A program made the position numbers and the translations under genes. The notes beneath the pieces are model-generated. The model was not told where the DNA came from. It saw only the letters and a program-made list of their open reading frames with translations, and did no database searches. From NCBI GenBank assembly GCA_030704615.1, contig CM060731.1, forward strand, positions 87,588,756-87,652,755: a DNA stretch of 64,000 nt, given 5' to 3'. The DNA comes from Takakia lepidozioides. Its lineage: Eukaryota; Streptophyta; Takakiopsida; Takakiales; Takakiaceae. Shown here piece after piece: positions 35,225 through 47,134 of this stretch (positions are counted from its first letter, which is position 1; each line of letters starts with the position of its first letter).

Positions 35225-35617
35225 TTATCTCCGTCCGTTCATCGTTTGATAAACCCCTAGGATTTTATTGGCACTTGTTTTCCCCTTACACCTCTTCCGT
35301 TTGGGAGTTAGCTGCTTCTCCGGCTCTTTTGCGTTGAGTGCTTGTACGAGTATCTCCTGAATGTCCTTATCAGTGCGTGGTGCAAGCGTTGCGGCGTTGT
35401 CATTCAGGTTCATCAAATGGTGTGTCTTGTTTCAGAAGGTCAAGATACCACCCGCAGTCTCTGAAGTGCGCCCTGCTCCAGTCTCTGGCAATCCCAGTTG
35501 TATACATTGGGGATACATTGTCTGGTCATTTGATGGGTCCGCCCATGTGTAGATGAAATCAGGGTCATCGCTCAGGTACTCCCCGGAATGAGGATATGGT
35601 AGATGTACCTGAACCAT
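35225..35617 (-). pseudogene. Unidentified minus-strand frame with one stop
   Basis: One frame stays open over about 130 codons apart from a single stop near 35432. The second half is rich in Lys and Arg (TPKRKRCKGK), like a nuclear localisation signal. I recognise no domain. It may be a broken gene piece or chance. Confidence 0.3.
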
Positions 35618-35639
35618 ACATTCAGAAAACAGTTTGCTT

Positions 35640-35975
35640 CCAAACTTTGCCAGTACGTCACCCTCTCACAGGTCCCGGTCGAATATGAGATCAATCGAAA
35701 TTCATTCGATGGCTCAACGGATGGTTGGCCATCGAAATGATTTTGGTTCGCTTTGAGACTTGGCCACTATGTTCAATGTGCTATGTAAGAGGCCCCAGAG
35801 TAATATGAGATCAATCGAAATTCGTTCAATGGGCCAACGGATGGTTGCCCATCCAAATGATTTTCGTTCGCTTTGAGACTTGGCCAGTGTGTTCAATGTA
35901 CCCTCTGATACGTCCCAGTGTAATACGAGATCAATCGAAATTTGTTCGATTGTCCAATGAGGCGTTCACTTGTCA
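35640..35975. repeat. 120-bp tandem repeat, about 2.7 units
   Basis: The anchor GAGATCAATCGAAATT recurs at 35687, 35807 and 35927, exactly 120 bp apart, and the sequence between (GATTTTGGTTCGCTTTGAGA and flanks) is about 90% alike by eye. A partial unit precedes the first anchor. It is a short satellite-like array. Confidence 0.85.
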
Positions 35976-36498
35976 TCTGGTTTTTGTTCAATGCGAAAAA
36001 TAAATCCTGCAATGCGTGCACAGCTATTGCACCCATTGAACGGATGTGGTTGAAGCCCCTCTTTTGCCCCCATGAGCTGGAACACGTGTGGAGACACATT
36101 AGACGAATAAATCATTTGCCTCCCCATAGACGCGCTCACCCCTCAAGCCATTCCACAATTTAATTGAATTTAAATTCATTTTTAAGCCAATAAATAGGTT
36201 TGCACTGCCTTTCATTGGGGGTTTCTGGCACGTATCGATTTTTTTTTTTGCTCAATTTTGTTCTGCGGCTTCAAGCATCCCGCCGCTACTCCCCCGCCAA
36301 AATTTGGACCAATAAAAAATGCCCCCAAAAAAAAAATGTTCTCTTCGCTCACTATTGCAAAACTCTCTATGAAGAGTGCATGAAGTTGAACACAAATCAA
36401 GTTTGGAGTGCAAAAACAGGGAAGAAACTGTGGTTTTGGGTCCAAATGAATTATGTTCGCTCCCAAATTTGGCACGCACGTTGCATATGGCTACATTA

Positions 36499-37685
36499 CA
36501 AGAACGAGAGAAATTTGGGGAGTCGGAGCCCGAGGACTTCCCAGAGGCTCCGCCAGACCAACAGATGTCTCCCATGCCAGCAGTTGGAGCAGTTTGGCGG
36601 GACGTTGAAAGACCTGATGAGGACGGCTAATGCCACTTCCACTAAGGCAAAGTTTAAGGTGAAGCCTAAGGAACCTGACACCTTCGAGGGCATCCGAAAT
36701 CAGAAGGCACTCAACACTTGGCTCTTGGAGCTGGAGCAGTACTTCCGGGCGGCCAAGTTGAGTGACGAGGATCGGGTGGAAGTGGCTCCCACCTATTTGA
36801 GGGGCTATGCTCAACAATGGTGGCAGAAGCGTCTTCATGACCAAGGGCCAAACCCAGAAACCTTGAGCTGGAGTGAGTTCAAGGAACTTATGAAAAGACA
36901 GTTTGTTCCACTCAACGCATCCTGGCTTGCCCGGGACAAGATGAGAAACTTGAAGCAAACGGATGACATTCGAGGATATGTTCAGGCTTTCAATGTGCTA
37001 CTGCTCAAAGTCGCGGATATGGCGGAACCAAAAATGGTCTTCAATTTTGTGGCGGGCCTAGCCCCATGGGCCAGGCGAAAGTTGGAGGAGAGGCCACCAA
37101 AGACTTTGAACGAGACAATTGAAAGGGCTGAATGTTTCTCGGATGTCCCTAGGGGCGAAATACAAGGCCGTACGGAGCTGAACCACAAGAAGGCCCGACG
37201 GGAGGGTGACTCCTTCCGACCGGAAAAGACGTGGGATATGCCATGCGTCGACAGTGGCACATGGAAATCGAAGGGAGGGCCTTCACACGTCAAGGCGACA
37301 CCCGGTGCTCCGAAAGGAAAATGAGGTGTGGCGGCTTATAGCGGATAGAAGGCGACCTTTGATGGGGTGTGTTTTAATTGTGGGGTGCCCGGGCACATGG
37401 CCAAGAAGTGCGCAAAACCTCGACAATTGAACATGACTCGGGCGACCACGGAGCTGTCCGAAGACTCCATCAGCCGCTTGGTGGAGGCGATGGTTGCCAA
37501 GACTGGCAAGGTAGGCAACTACTCTTGTGAATTGTATCAGGAGACGGGAGCATTGCGTAAAGGGAGTCAGTTAATGTTTGTGAGCGGGAAAATTTCCGGA
37601 ACTAATGTGTCGTTGTTGGTGGATACAGGAGCGTCGCACTCCTTCATGACACCAACAATGGCACGGAAGGTGGGCCTAAGGCAGT
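36499..37685 (+). pseudogene. Element A3: chromovirus gag-protease fragment without LTRs
   Basis: Homology to the 41749 gag begins near 36499 and runs through the gag core, a zinc knuckle ([14 protein letters not shown] at about 37370) and the protease signature [12 protein letters not shown] at about 37610. It breaks off after GLR near 37685. A frameshift near 36585, a TGA at 37322 and a TAG at 37345 disable it. The roughly 100 codons upstream that are open in the same frame are unrelated sequence, so the long frame from 36200 is a chance fusion. Confidence 0.85.
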
Positions 37686-37772
37686 TTTCCAACACTATGG
37701 CTCTTGGAGTGATTTTGACATGTACCAGTAGAGGGGAGAAAGTGGGGCCCTTAGCACACGAGTTGAAAAGCA

Positions 37773-39461
37773 CTAGTTAAAAAACACTGGCGCTTGATAG
37801 GGTGGGGCAAAATTCAGGCTGGGGCGATCATTGATATCCCGGACGTAGTGTAAAAATGAAGTGCACTCTACCCCTTGAACCTCCTCCACAGGTTTGGGCA
37901 TGACTTGCACAGCAGGGATTTCCTTGGTTAGACTATGCATCTTTGATACTACTGGTTCTCCGACCATGCCAGAGTTTTCATAGAGAAGGTCACCCTTCTC
38001 AATTTCTGCCACTACCTGCTCTGTAGTGGAAATGTCCAACCCTTCTCCTTCCACAACAAGAAGCTCTGGTATGACAACATGTACATTCTGAGTTACCCGT
38101 GGGGCAACTGAGTCAACTGGCTGTGATGGCTGTGGTACTGAGGTGACTTCTTCCTCCCTCTCCAAAGGTCGTGCTTCCAGCAATAACAGCCCCCTGTGCT
38201 GCTGTTCCCCATCATGCACAAGAGCTATGGAAACATCATCTTGTGGTTTCCTTATAGCTAGTGGATCTGCCACTACCGTCACATCCCGCTTTTGTCTCTT
38301 GGACTAGTGTTGCCCCTCCAATCCCCCTTCACCTTGTGAAGAGCTCTGTTCCTCAATTGCAATTGTGGCTATCTCAAACACTCCCATCTCATTGCGTTCT
38401 CGCGCATCAAGCAAACAAGAATCAAGGATAATTTGCGCAATTATTGGGCCAAACACAATGATCGGGGACTTAGCAGTAGTATTTTGTAACCGCTTCATCT
38501 ATTCCACTAGACCATTGTACATCAACTCTGCCCAAGCCACATCCTCTCCCCTCAAGGCTTTCAATACCTCCTCCGTGAAAGATCTGCTAAGGTACTGTTG
38601 GTTCTGTTTCATGGCAAACAGAACGTTCAGTATTTGGCCAACTTCCCTTAACCCTGGGTACTCGGCCTTGGTGCAGGTGTATCCCTGGGTCTTAAAGAAA
38701 CTTGTTTTTTGGAACAAATCCCCTATCTGCAATCTTGCCCTATGCTCATCCACATTCACATGGCCCGATGGCAATTCAAACAGTTGCTGCAAGTACTAGG
38801 GAGTAATCTCTATATCTACTCCCCTCACCTATGTAACTCCTGTCCGAGGCTCAACGTTCTGAATGAATTGAATCATGAACCCCCGATGATGCAAGGGCCA
38901 TTCTTTGCGTAGCAGCCCTTCTAATCCCAACTCCTTCAGCAGCTGCACTGCCTGTGGTGTAGCAATTGTTTGCTTCTGTAGAATTGTGGTGCTCTTCACC
39001 CTGATATCCTCCATTCCCCTAATTCTCTTCATCCCAGACAAACAATAAGGCCTTGTTTGGAATAACTGTAGGAAAGCTTGCAGGGCGTAAAGCATGAAAG
39101 TATGGTTGGCACAGAAAGGAACGGGTAAGTGAGTGTAAGCCTGTGGGGCTTGCAAATAGTGAGTGAGAGAGAATGTCCTTTCAACCCGTCCGTCCTTGCG
39201 CCATTGCGTAAGCAGTAAAGCTAGCATATAGTCTGTGATATCCGCCATAGCTACAAAGCTATAGCTTTGATTGCCCCTCCCGTCGAGACGCTGGTTATTC
39301 GGAGCAACCCCGACTCTTCCGCTCATAACTTTTCTAATTTCTTGTTCTTGTTTCTTGGAGGGAACCACTTGCATGAAATTCACGTTCCTGATTGGATGTT
39401 GCCTCAACGGGTAACTTCTCAATTTTACCTCCATCTGTTCACATTCCCACTTGGAATGCCA
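37773..39461 (-). pseudogene. ORF-X copy 1: long minus-strand frame of unknown family
   Basis: A single frame of about 550 codons runs from 39434 to 37773, interrupted by only a few stops (near 38829, 38799, 38499 and 38304). The start at 39434 is the first ATG after an upstream stop at 39462. The N-terminal 300 residues look like a folded domain rich in Leu and aromatics (DITDYMLALLLTQW, YALQAFLQLF, YLQQLFELPSG). The C-terminal part is acidic and low-complexity. The segment near 37970-38180 is related to 57660-57880. The domain faintly recalls the plant transposon or plant-mobile-domain proteins carried by some large retroelements, but I cannot assign it. Confidence 0.6.
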
Positions 39462-39464
39462 CTA

Positions 39465-40594
39465 GGACAGCACATGTGGCAAAGGTCCCCCTTTGCTGTA
39501 CGCGTAAAGGGTTCCGTTACCCGCCCCCTGGATGCATTTATGGGCCCGTAATTAGTTTCGGCTGATGTACCGGGTAGGTACTTCAACGGCCCTGTTTGTC
39601 TTCTTGCATGATGGCGCTCTCTATCACATTACATGCAATGCGGAGTGCTTTGCCCCACACTACCAAATCACCCGTCTTGAAAGTTTTTAACGATATTGTC
39701 GTCAGCTGCATGAGCAGTGCATCTTTTTGGATTGCTGGTTCCCGAAGGGATTATATGTGACATGACAGAGGGCAAGTTATAGCCAATAGTTGCAGGCAGT
39801 GTTCAATATTGAAGAGAATTCTATGCCCTTTCGGTTCTGCCGATCTCCTTCTCATTTTACTTGAGGTTGTCTATTTTGAGAGCTTTGATGTTTGGATGAA
39901 AATGCATTTTGGCATCAACTTAAATGGATGGCCTGCACTGGTGGGCATTCAGATTCTAAACGAGCCGGCAAAGAAAAACTACAAGTCCCACAACCCTCTA
40001 CATGCAGACCCCATAACCCTAATAACATTTTTGAACTTTTAAATTCTCTAAACAAAAGTCTATGTGTTATGTCGTCCAAGGCATGTTGAATAGAGGTGGA
40101 AGTCATTTCATCCATCTATCTTCCACCTGGATGGTCAATGTGCCACGCCATATAGTTGCCCCAAATTCCTGTAGGACATCTCACACTAACCTCACACTCC
40201 ATGACTCATTTCACACTCATGTAAAATGCCCCATATGCATTATCTTGGTCAACACCCATTGACCGTATGGGTGTCATTCGAGTGTGAAATTTGTAACACC
40301 ATGTGGGTTTTCCTACAATGGTCCAGATCACACCTTGCCTCCTCTCACATGGGTGTAAGAGGAGCTGTTCAAAGTGCCAGGTGTGAACTATGGGTGGTGT
40401 TGGAAAAACCGGTTTCTGTAGTAGTGGGTAATGGTACAAATTTAACCATATCTTCATTTTACCCAATTCATACTATGAAGGTGGTAAAGTAGTGGGCAAT
40501 TTTTAGCTACTTTTCCGTGAGGTAAACCCCCCTACCTTCCTCGTGGATGATCAACCTTGAAGGACAGTCAACACGTGTCAATGGGATTGGTCAG
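39465..40594. other. No recognisable gene
   Basis: Short frames without motifs. The region lies between ORF-X and a chaperonin-like exon on the other strand. Confidence 0.35.
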
Positions 40595-40716
40595 GATTGC
40601 AATGGGTGCGCAAATACCCGGCTAAGGACATCAGGTTTGGATTACAAGGTCGTGTCCTCATGCTGCATGGGGTGGAGCAACTTATTGATGCAGTCCAAAT
40701 TACGATAGGGCCCAAG
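40595..40716 (+). pseudogene. Chaperonin-60-like single exon
   Basis: Between an AG acceptor (40593-40594) and a GT donor (40717) the frame reads YPAKDIRFGLQGRVLMLHGV and EQLIDAVQITIGPK. This matches the first conserved segment of mitochondrial chaperonin 60, including the GPK at the end where plant genes can have an intron. Several normally fixed residues differ (for example LADAVKVTMGPK is altered). No other chaperonin exon was found in the window, so it is a captured or left-over piece. Confidence 0.65.
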
Positions 40717-40965
40717 GTATACCGCCTTGATTTCCCAAGCTTTTATGTCAAGCCGCCCTGATGAATTCATGAAGTCCGCATGTCTATTTTTAAGGTAGAA
40801 TGTGCTGCTTATGTGGGCAGCAGGGGAACGGAGGCGAAGAGTATAGGAAACGAACTCGTATTGGTAGAGCTGAGGGACAATGTACAAGAATAATATTTTT
40901 TTAATATTTGACGCCTCCCAAAAGAAGCGTAAATTATGGTGTCTCTCCACCCTGAAGGATTACTG

Positions 40966-41693
40966 TGTCGCGGCCCTTTGCCTTGAGGGCAGGGGGTCGG
41001 GACACATGAGGGGCTGCCCCTGTGGTGGGGGCAGCGGCAGCGATAGGTATGGGGGGCTGAAGCACCCTTGAGTGCCCAAGGCACTCAGGGAAGCGGAGGC
41101 GCTCACTAGGTGGAAGCCCCGCACACCGGGTTGCGGTGGGGGTGGCTCCACAAGGGGTGGTGGTAGCTTAGCGGGACTTAGTGGGGGTGGCATAGGACTC
41201 ACCATAGGGGCGGAGACCTCGTGGTGGGAGTCGTGGGGAGTTTTGGGACTCATCACGGTCCATAGGGGCCGTGGTGAGCGGGCCAAGACTCACCGCGACT
41301 CATCACCGGGAGTCGAGGGTTTTCGTGGTGGTTCGCCATAAAATGGCATGGCTGGTTGTGGAACCCCCGCGGACAGCTACAGAAGTATATATAGGAGTAG
41401 TAACCCCGAGAACGGTGCAAGCCCGTTGGAGACCAAAAACTAGTGAGTAAGCGAGCGAGCCGGAAAGCGACCAAAGAGTGGGGAGCTGTTCCGGACTGCC
41501 ATCTACCAAAGGGAATTCTCCTAGTCTCAATTAGGTGGAGGGTTTAGAGGGAAGCGAAGGGGGGGACCGTTATGTCCCGGTGAGCAGTCGAAGCTCCAAG
41601 TTGGCCCGGGCGGCCAGGTTGGGAGTCAGGCGCGCGCATCAAAGCGAGTATCTATGACTTGAAGGGGAGCTTACCGAAGTGAGGTGCGCGACA
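40966..41693 (+). repeat. 5' LTR of A4
   Basis: The LTR begins TGTCGCGG and ends GCGCGACA. The TATATATAG at 41386-41394 is the likely TATA box of the element's promoter. U3 is GC-rich and contains short GGTGGTGG-type direct repeats. Confidence 0.95.
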
Positions 41694-41695
41694 CT

Positions 41696-41707
41696 TGGTA
41701 TCAGAGC
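41696..41707 (+). other. Primer binding site of A4 (initiator Met tRNA)
   Basis: TGGTATCAGAGC starts two bases after the LTR and matches the 3' end of initiator methionine tRNA. Confidence 0.93.
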
Positions 41708-41748
41708 TTAGAGTTCAATACGCGATCGTCCTTGGGATTGGCCTCATC

Positions 41749-43440
41749 ATGGGGTCGGGCAAGCCAAAGCGAAAGCGGAACGGCCCAAAAGATGATGATC
41801 CCGGTGAGCCCGATGGGGGCGACGTGTCACCGAGGCGGCCGTTTGAGGAAGCGATGCATGTTTCCGAAAACGAGACCGCTCAAGAGCGGGAGGAATCCGA
41901 GGAGTCGGAGCTCGAGGAATCCTTGAGAGCTCTGACAAACCAAGAGATGCCTCCCATGCCGGCTGCCTTTTGGGAAGGGTTGTTGGCGCAGTTTGGCGGG
42001 ACGTTAAAAGACGTGTTGAAGGCGGCTAATGCCACTTCCACTAAGGCAAAGTTTAAGGTGAAACCTAAGGAACCCGGCACCTTCGAGGGCGTCCGAAATC
42101 GGAAGGCACTCAACACCTGGCTCCTGGAGCTAGAGCAGTACTTCCGGGCGGCCAAGTTGAGTGACGAGGATCGGGTGGAAGTGGCTCCCACCTATTTGAG
42201 GGGCTATGCTCAACAATGGTGGCAGAAACGCCTTCACGACCGAGGTCCAAGTCCGGAAACCTTGAACTGGAGTGGGTTCAAGGAATTGATGAAGAGACAG
42301 TTTGTGCCCCTCAACGCGTCTTGGCTTGCCCGGGACAAGATGAGGAATTTGAAGCAAACAGATGACATTCGGGGGTATGTCCAGGCTTTCAATGTGCTGT
42401 TGCTCGAAGTCGCGGACATGGCAGAACCAGAAATGGTCTTCAACTTTGTGGCGGGACTGGCCCCATGGGCCAGGCGGAAGTTGGAGGAGAAGCCACCCAA
42501 GACTTTGAACGAGGCAATTGAGAGGGCTGAATGTTTCTCGGATGTCCCTAGGGGTGAGAGACAAGGCCGTACGGAGCTGAACCACAAGAAGACCCGGCGG
42601 GAAGGTGACTCCTTCCGACCGGAAAAGAAGTGGGATAGGCCACGCGACGACATTGGCACGTGGAAATCGAAGGGAGGGCCTTCCCACGTCAAGGCAGCAC
42701 CCGGTGCTTCGAAAGGAAAAGCGGGTGGAGCGGCTTATGGCGGACAGAAGGTGACCTTTGATGGAGTGTGTTTCAATTGCGGGGAGCCCGGGCACATGGC
42801 CAAGAAGTGCACGAAGCCCCGGCAATTGAACATGACTCGGGCGACCACGGAGCTGTCGGAAGATACCATCAGTCGCTTGGTGGAAGCGGTGGTCGCCAGG
42901 ACTTGCAAGGTAGGCAAATTTTCTTGTGAGTTGTATCAGGAAACTGGCGCCTTACGAAAAGGGAGTCAGTTATTGTTCGTGGATGGGATAATATCCGGAA
43001 CTAATGTGTCGTTGTTGGTGGACACAGGAGCGTCGCACTCCTTCATGACACCGGCAACGACACAAAAGCTGGGACTCCCGACAAGTGACGTGGGGGCCTC
43101 TATTGAGGTACGTTCTGCCAAAGGAGAACCACAGTTGGCGACAAGGTTGGCAATTGATGTTCCCCTTCAACTGGGGAGTTGGGAGGGACGTGAGAACTTC
43201 ACCATCTGCGAGATCGATGGAGTGGATCTCATTTTGGGGATGACCTTTTTGAGCAAATCCGGAGCGGTCATAGATGGCCGCAAGAGAGTAGTCACGCTGC
43301 CATGTGGGAATGGTGGCGAGGTTTTACGAGTGTCAGAAACGCCCAAATCCGTGGGAGGGCGAATAAACCTTCTGTCAGCAAAGGAGTGGGCCGTGGAGGA
43401 GGCACACGGCCCCAGTTTTTGCTTTACATTAGAGAAGTGA
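41749..43440 (+). CDS. Gag-protease of A4
   Basis: The ATG at 41749 begins [12 protein letters not shown], with no ATG between it and the primer site in this frame. The order is an acidic N-terminus, the gag core ([42 protein letters not shown]), a basic linker, a CCHC zinc knuckle ([14 protein letters not shown]) and an aspartic protease ([12 protein letters not shown], then DLILGMTFL). It forms particles and cuts the polyprotein. The frame closes with TGA at 43438 while the polymerase continues in the neighbouring frame. Confidence 0.93.
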   Translation: MGSGKPKRKRNGPKDDDPGEPDGGDVSPRRPFEEAMHVSENETAQEREESEESELEESLRALTNQEMPPMPAAFWEGLLAQFGGTLKDVLKAANATSTKAKFKVKPKEPGTFEGVRNRKALNTWLLELEQYFRAAKLSDEDRVEVAPTYLRGYAQQWWQKRLHDRGPSPETLNWSGFKELMKRQFVPLNASWLARDKMRNLKQTDDIRGYVQAFNVLLLEVADMAEPEMVFNFVAGLAPWARRKLEEKPPKTLNEAIERAECFSDVPRGERQGRTELNHKKTRREGDSFRPEKKWDRPRDDIGTWKSKGGPSHVKAAPGASKGKAGGAAYGGQKVTFDGVCFNCGEPGHMAKKCTKPRQLNMTRATTELSEDTISRLVEAVVARTCKVGKFSCELYQETGALRKGSQLLFVDGIISGTNVSLLVDTGASHSFMTPATTQKLGLPTSDVGASIEVRSAKGEPQLATRLAIDVPLQLGSWEGRENFTICEIDGVDLILGMTFLSKSGAVIDGRKRVVTLPCGNGGEVLRVSETPKSVGGRINLLSAKEWAVEEAHGPSFCFTLEK

Positions 43441-44399
43441 AAGGAGAAGGCGATGGGGAGCCGAGCCCAGATTGGATCAAGGGGATTTTGGAGAAATACC
43501 AGGATGTGATGCCGGAGGATTTACCAAGCGGCTTGCCACCGCGAAGAGGAGTTGACCACAAGATTGAGGTGATACCGGGATCGGAACCGCCTGCCAAGGC
43601 GCCCTACCGGTTGAGCCACAGAGAGTTGGTCGAGCTGAAGACTCAGCTCAAGGATCTAATGTCAAAGGGGTACATCCGGCCGAGTAAGTCACCTTACGGA
43701 GCCCCGGTGCTATTTGCAGACAAGAAGGATGGGACGCTGCGGATGTGTGTCGATTACAGGGCTCTGAATAAGGTGACTATAAAAAACCGGTACCCTTTGC
43801 CAAGGATCGACGACCTCTTCGATCGGTTGGCAGGAGCGAAGTATTTTAGCCGGATCGACTTGCGCTCCGGCTATCACCAAATTCGGGTGGCGGAAGGAGA
43901 TGAGGAGAAGACCGCGTGCAGGACAAGGTATGGTTCATATGAGTTCTTGGTGATGCCTTTTGGGCTCACCAATGCACCAGCGACATTTAGTACGCTGATG
44001 AACAGCCTTTTCCAGGAGTGGTTGGATGACTTTGTGATCGTGTACATCGACGACATCTTGGTGTACTCGAAAACAAAGGAGGAGCACCTGAAGCACCTCA
44101 AAAGGGTGTTCCAAAAATTGCGGGAAGGGAAGCTGTATGCCAAAGCTTCAAAGTGCGAATTCAGGGTCACAAAAGTGGAGTTCCTGGGGCACGTGATTAC
44201 ACAGGATTGGATCAAAATGGATGACAGAAAGGTGAGGGCGATCTTGGACTGGGAGCCTCCGACTTCGGTCCCGGGAGTGCGATCCTTCCTAGGACTCGCC
44301 TCCTATTACCGAAAGTATGTGAGAAATTTCGCCAAGATCGCGGCAGCGGATGACGGAAGCTCCAGTCTTGAAAATCCCGGAGTTCGATCGTCCGTTTGA
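43302..44399 (+). pseudogene. Reverse transcriptase of A4
   Basis: This frame overlaps gag-protease by about 139 bases, shifted by one. It has all reverse transcriptase blocks: [55 protein letters not shown] and the catalytic YIDDILVYS, then EFLGHVIT and the start of the connection domain. The catalytic residues are intact. The frame ends at 44399 after a deletion in the linker to RNase H. The frame change at the start may be a one-base loss in a C-run near 43412, or programmed; one copy cannot decide. Confidence 0.9.
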
Positions 44400-46029
44400 G
44401 ATTCATACAGATGCATGGACTTCGCGATTGGGGATGTACTTATGCAAGATGGACGTCCGGTGGCTTATGAAAGTAAGAAACTGAATGAAGTGGAGCGACG
44501 GTGGCCGACGCACGAAAAATAGATGAAGGCGGTGGTGCATTGCCTTGAGCTCTGGCGCCACTATGTTGGTTCCAACCCAGTGAAGGTGTTCACGGACAAT
44601 GTCACGGTGAAGTATTTTGCCACGCAGCCCAAGTTGTCCCCAAAACAACTTAGGTGGCAAGATACTTTGGCAGTGTTCGACGCGGATATCCAGTACAAAC
44701 CGGGATGGGACAATGTGGTGGCCGATGCTTTAAGTAGAAAGCAACAGCTCTTGTTGGTGTACAAGGGCGAGACGGCGCTCCAAAGGAAGATCCGGAAGGC
44801 TTGCCGGAAGGATGAGCTGGCAAAGTCCATGATGCAGGACTTGAGGACGGGGGTTAAATCGCAGTTCCACTTGCAAAATGGACTGCTCCGGTATAAGCAA
44901 AAACGTCTCTACGTGCCGAAGGGAGGGATCAGGGATAGCCTCTTGAGAGAATGCCATGATAGCGCGCTTGCGGGCCACGGCGGAGCCAAGCGCACTGCGG
45001 CACTCTTGAAGAAAGAGTATTTCTGGCCCAAACTGAGGGAGGAGGCAGAGGAGTATGTCAAGACATGCACCACATGCCAACAAAACCGGAGCGAGTACAA
45101 AAAGCAAGCGGGGCTGTTACAACCCTTGCCGATTCCAGAGGGGACTTGGGAAAGTGTCTCGATGGATTTCATGACTGCTATGCCGCTGTCAAAAGGATTC
45201 GATGCAATCATGGTGGTGGTGGATAGGTTCAGTAAAATGGGCCATTTCATCCCCACCAAGGAGACGGCAACGGCGCAGGAGACAGGGCGACTTTACTTCG
45301 CCCACGTCTTAAAGCATCATGGAGTCCCGAAGGATATTGTCTCGGATCGTGATCCAAAGTTTACGAGTAAATTTTGGAGGACACTTTGGAAGAAGATGGG
45401 GACGAGGCTGAAGATGAGCACCGCCTTCCGACCTACGACGGACGGCCAAACGGAAAGAGTGAATTCCGTAGTGAAGCAATTCTTGCGGAATTACGTGTCG
45501 GCAGACCAATCAGACTGGATGGAACACTTAGACGCGGCAAAGTTCTGTTATAATAACACAGAACACTCCGCAACGGGAGTTTCCCCTTTTGTATTGGTCT
45601 ATGGAAAAGCACCTTTGGTGCCGACAAGTTGGGCCGCCCAGGACGTTGAGGAACCGGCAGTAGCGGCGGTACTGGAAGAACGCGAGCGTTTGTTGAAGCT
45701 CGCAAAGTACAACATTGCCAAAGCTAGGAAACGGTATGAAAGGCAGGCGAATCGAAAGTGGAGGGAAGTGAAGTTTGAGGCAGGCACAGAGGTCTGGTTG
45801 AACGTCAAGAATTTCCGACTACCTCCGGAAGTGAGTCCGAAGTTCGTACCTCCGTATGCGGGACCCTTTCGCATTCGGAAGGTTATGAATGAGGATGTGT
45901 ATGAATTGGAGCTGCCGACAAACAGCAAGGTGCACCCAGTATTCCATGTCTCCCTTTTGAAGCCTTACTTCAAAGATGAAGCGCGTCCGAATCGACATCA
46001 AGTGTTGCGTCCGCCACCTATGTTGTTGG
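44400..46029 (+). pseudogene. RNase H and integrase of A4
   Basis: RNase H is broken: the HTDA block is in one frame, MQDGRPVAYESKKL in another, and a TAG interrupts at 44520. From 44523 the frame is open through KVFTDNVTVKYF and the RNase H end (DNVVADALSRK). It then enters the integrase: the HHCC finger (CHDSALAGHGG, CTTCQQNR), the catalytic core (Asp in SMDFMT, Asp in VSDRDPKF, Glu in DGQTERVNS) and the C-terminal GPF/Y-type segment (YAGPFRIRKV, VFHVSLLKPYF). The frame is lost at 46029. Confidence 0.9.
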
Positions 46030-46228
46030 ACATGAAAATGAACCTGAGTACGAGGTGGAGGCAATACTTAAGTCGAGGAGGTTCAAGAACCGAGAAACGG
46101 AGTATCTCGTCAAATGGAAGGGCTATCATCATGTGGAGGCATCTTGGGTGCGTGCCTCAGAAATGGGAAACGCATCCGAGGCGGTTGCAGCTTTCGAAGG
46201 GCGACCTCAAAAGCGGAAGAAACGTTGA
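46030..46228 (+). pseudogene. Chromodomain of A4, out of frame
   Basis: After a missing base at about 46029, compared with the copies at 13758 and 59930, the chromodomain reads in another frame: VEAILKSRRFKNRE, YLVKWKGY, then the helix region up to FEGRPQKRKKR and TGA at 46226. A chromodomain at the integrase end directs insertion to marked chromatin in this clade. Here translation in the integrase frame would give an unrelated tail. Confidence 0.9.
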
Positions 46229-47134
46229 TGGGGACATCAACCTTGGAGCGTGGGGGAGGAAATGCATGCTTAGCCCGGCTTAGCTAGCTTAGGAATCCGA
46301 TTACAAAAACTTGTATTGTACAAAAATTTGTTATAAAGGAAATGGGTTCCAAATGTTGTGCGTCCTATTTTGTTTGGAATGGTGATGCATGGTATGGTTG
46401 GCTAGTGTGTAGAATGCATGCTAGCTTATAAAAGTGGGAGAGGTAAATTGGGTTAATCGTGTGTTTGCATAGTGCCGAAATCGGGTGACCCCCATCCAAG
46501 GGGCAAGGAAACTTGCAACTTCTTTGGGAGTTCACGTGCTAGTGCGCACCTGGCGCGTGCGCGTACTATAACTGCGCTACCGAGGGGGTTGCCTTGTAGT
46601 GCGGGCTAACGCGGAAGCTACGTGCTTCCGTTCACGTACTATAATCGTGTAGCCTCGGGACGAAGTCGTAGTGCGGCTTCGGCGTGTTCCCGTACCTCAG
46701 GCCAGCATTCCAAGGCGGACCCAATTGTAGTGATTGGGGCGCACGGTTGGTTCAAGGTTATCTTCCTAGTCAAAGAGGGTTCCAGGTGAACCCTTGCTCA
46801 AGGTGATGCCAAAAGCGGCATCATGAGCGATCGCAAGCAATGTTGTTGCAGTAAGGCGATTCGATCCTCGGGGAGGATCGTTCCTTGGCCTTGAAGTAGG
46901 CCAAGAAGAGTGCACTGGGAGGAGCTGGAGAGGCTCCACCCTTGGCCGGGACTTGGAGGAAGTCGGCCGAACTAGCTAGTGGAGAGTAGAGTCAAGTGTG
47001 GGGTTTGGTTCTTTGCCATGGGACGCCATGGTGCGGAAACAAACTCCTTGATGTGGGACGCCACAACTTGGATGTTCATTTCTACAAAATGGACAAGTCG
47101 ATGAGGACATCGACTCCCTGTTGGTAGGGGTGTG
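46229..47134 (+). other. 3' noncoding region of A4
   Basis: About 900 bases separate pol from the 3' LTR. It is conserved in A6 (58816-59702), so it is part of the element. It contains a CGGAAGC/GCTTCCG hairpin at 46612-46630, also present in A6, and repeated CGTACTATAA blocks at about 46561 and 46635. No coding frame is evident. The bases before the LTR (GGTAGGGGTGTG) may be the polypurine tract, though it is poor. Confidence 0.7.

Noticed and set aside
36200-37324. A 374-codon open frame that looks like one protein
   Set aside because: Only codons from about 36499 on match gag; the first hundred codons have no counterpart in the other gag copies and the frame changes near 36585. It is a chance fusion.
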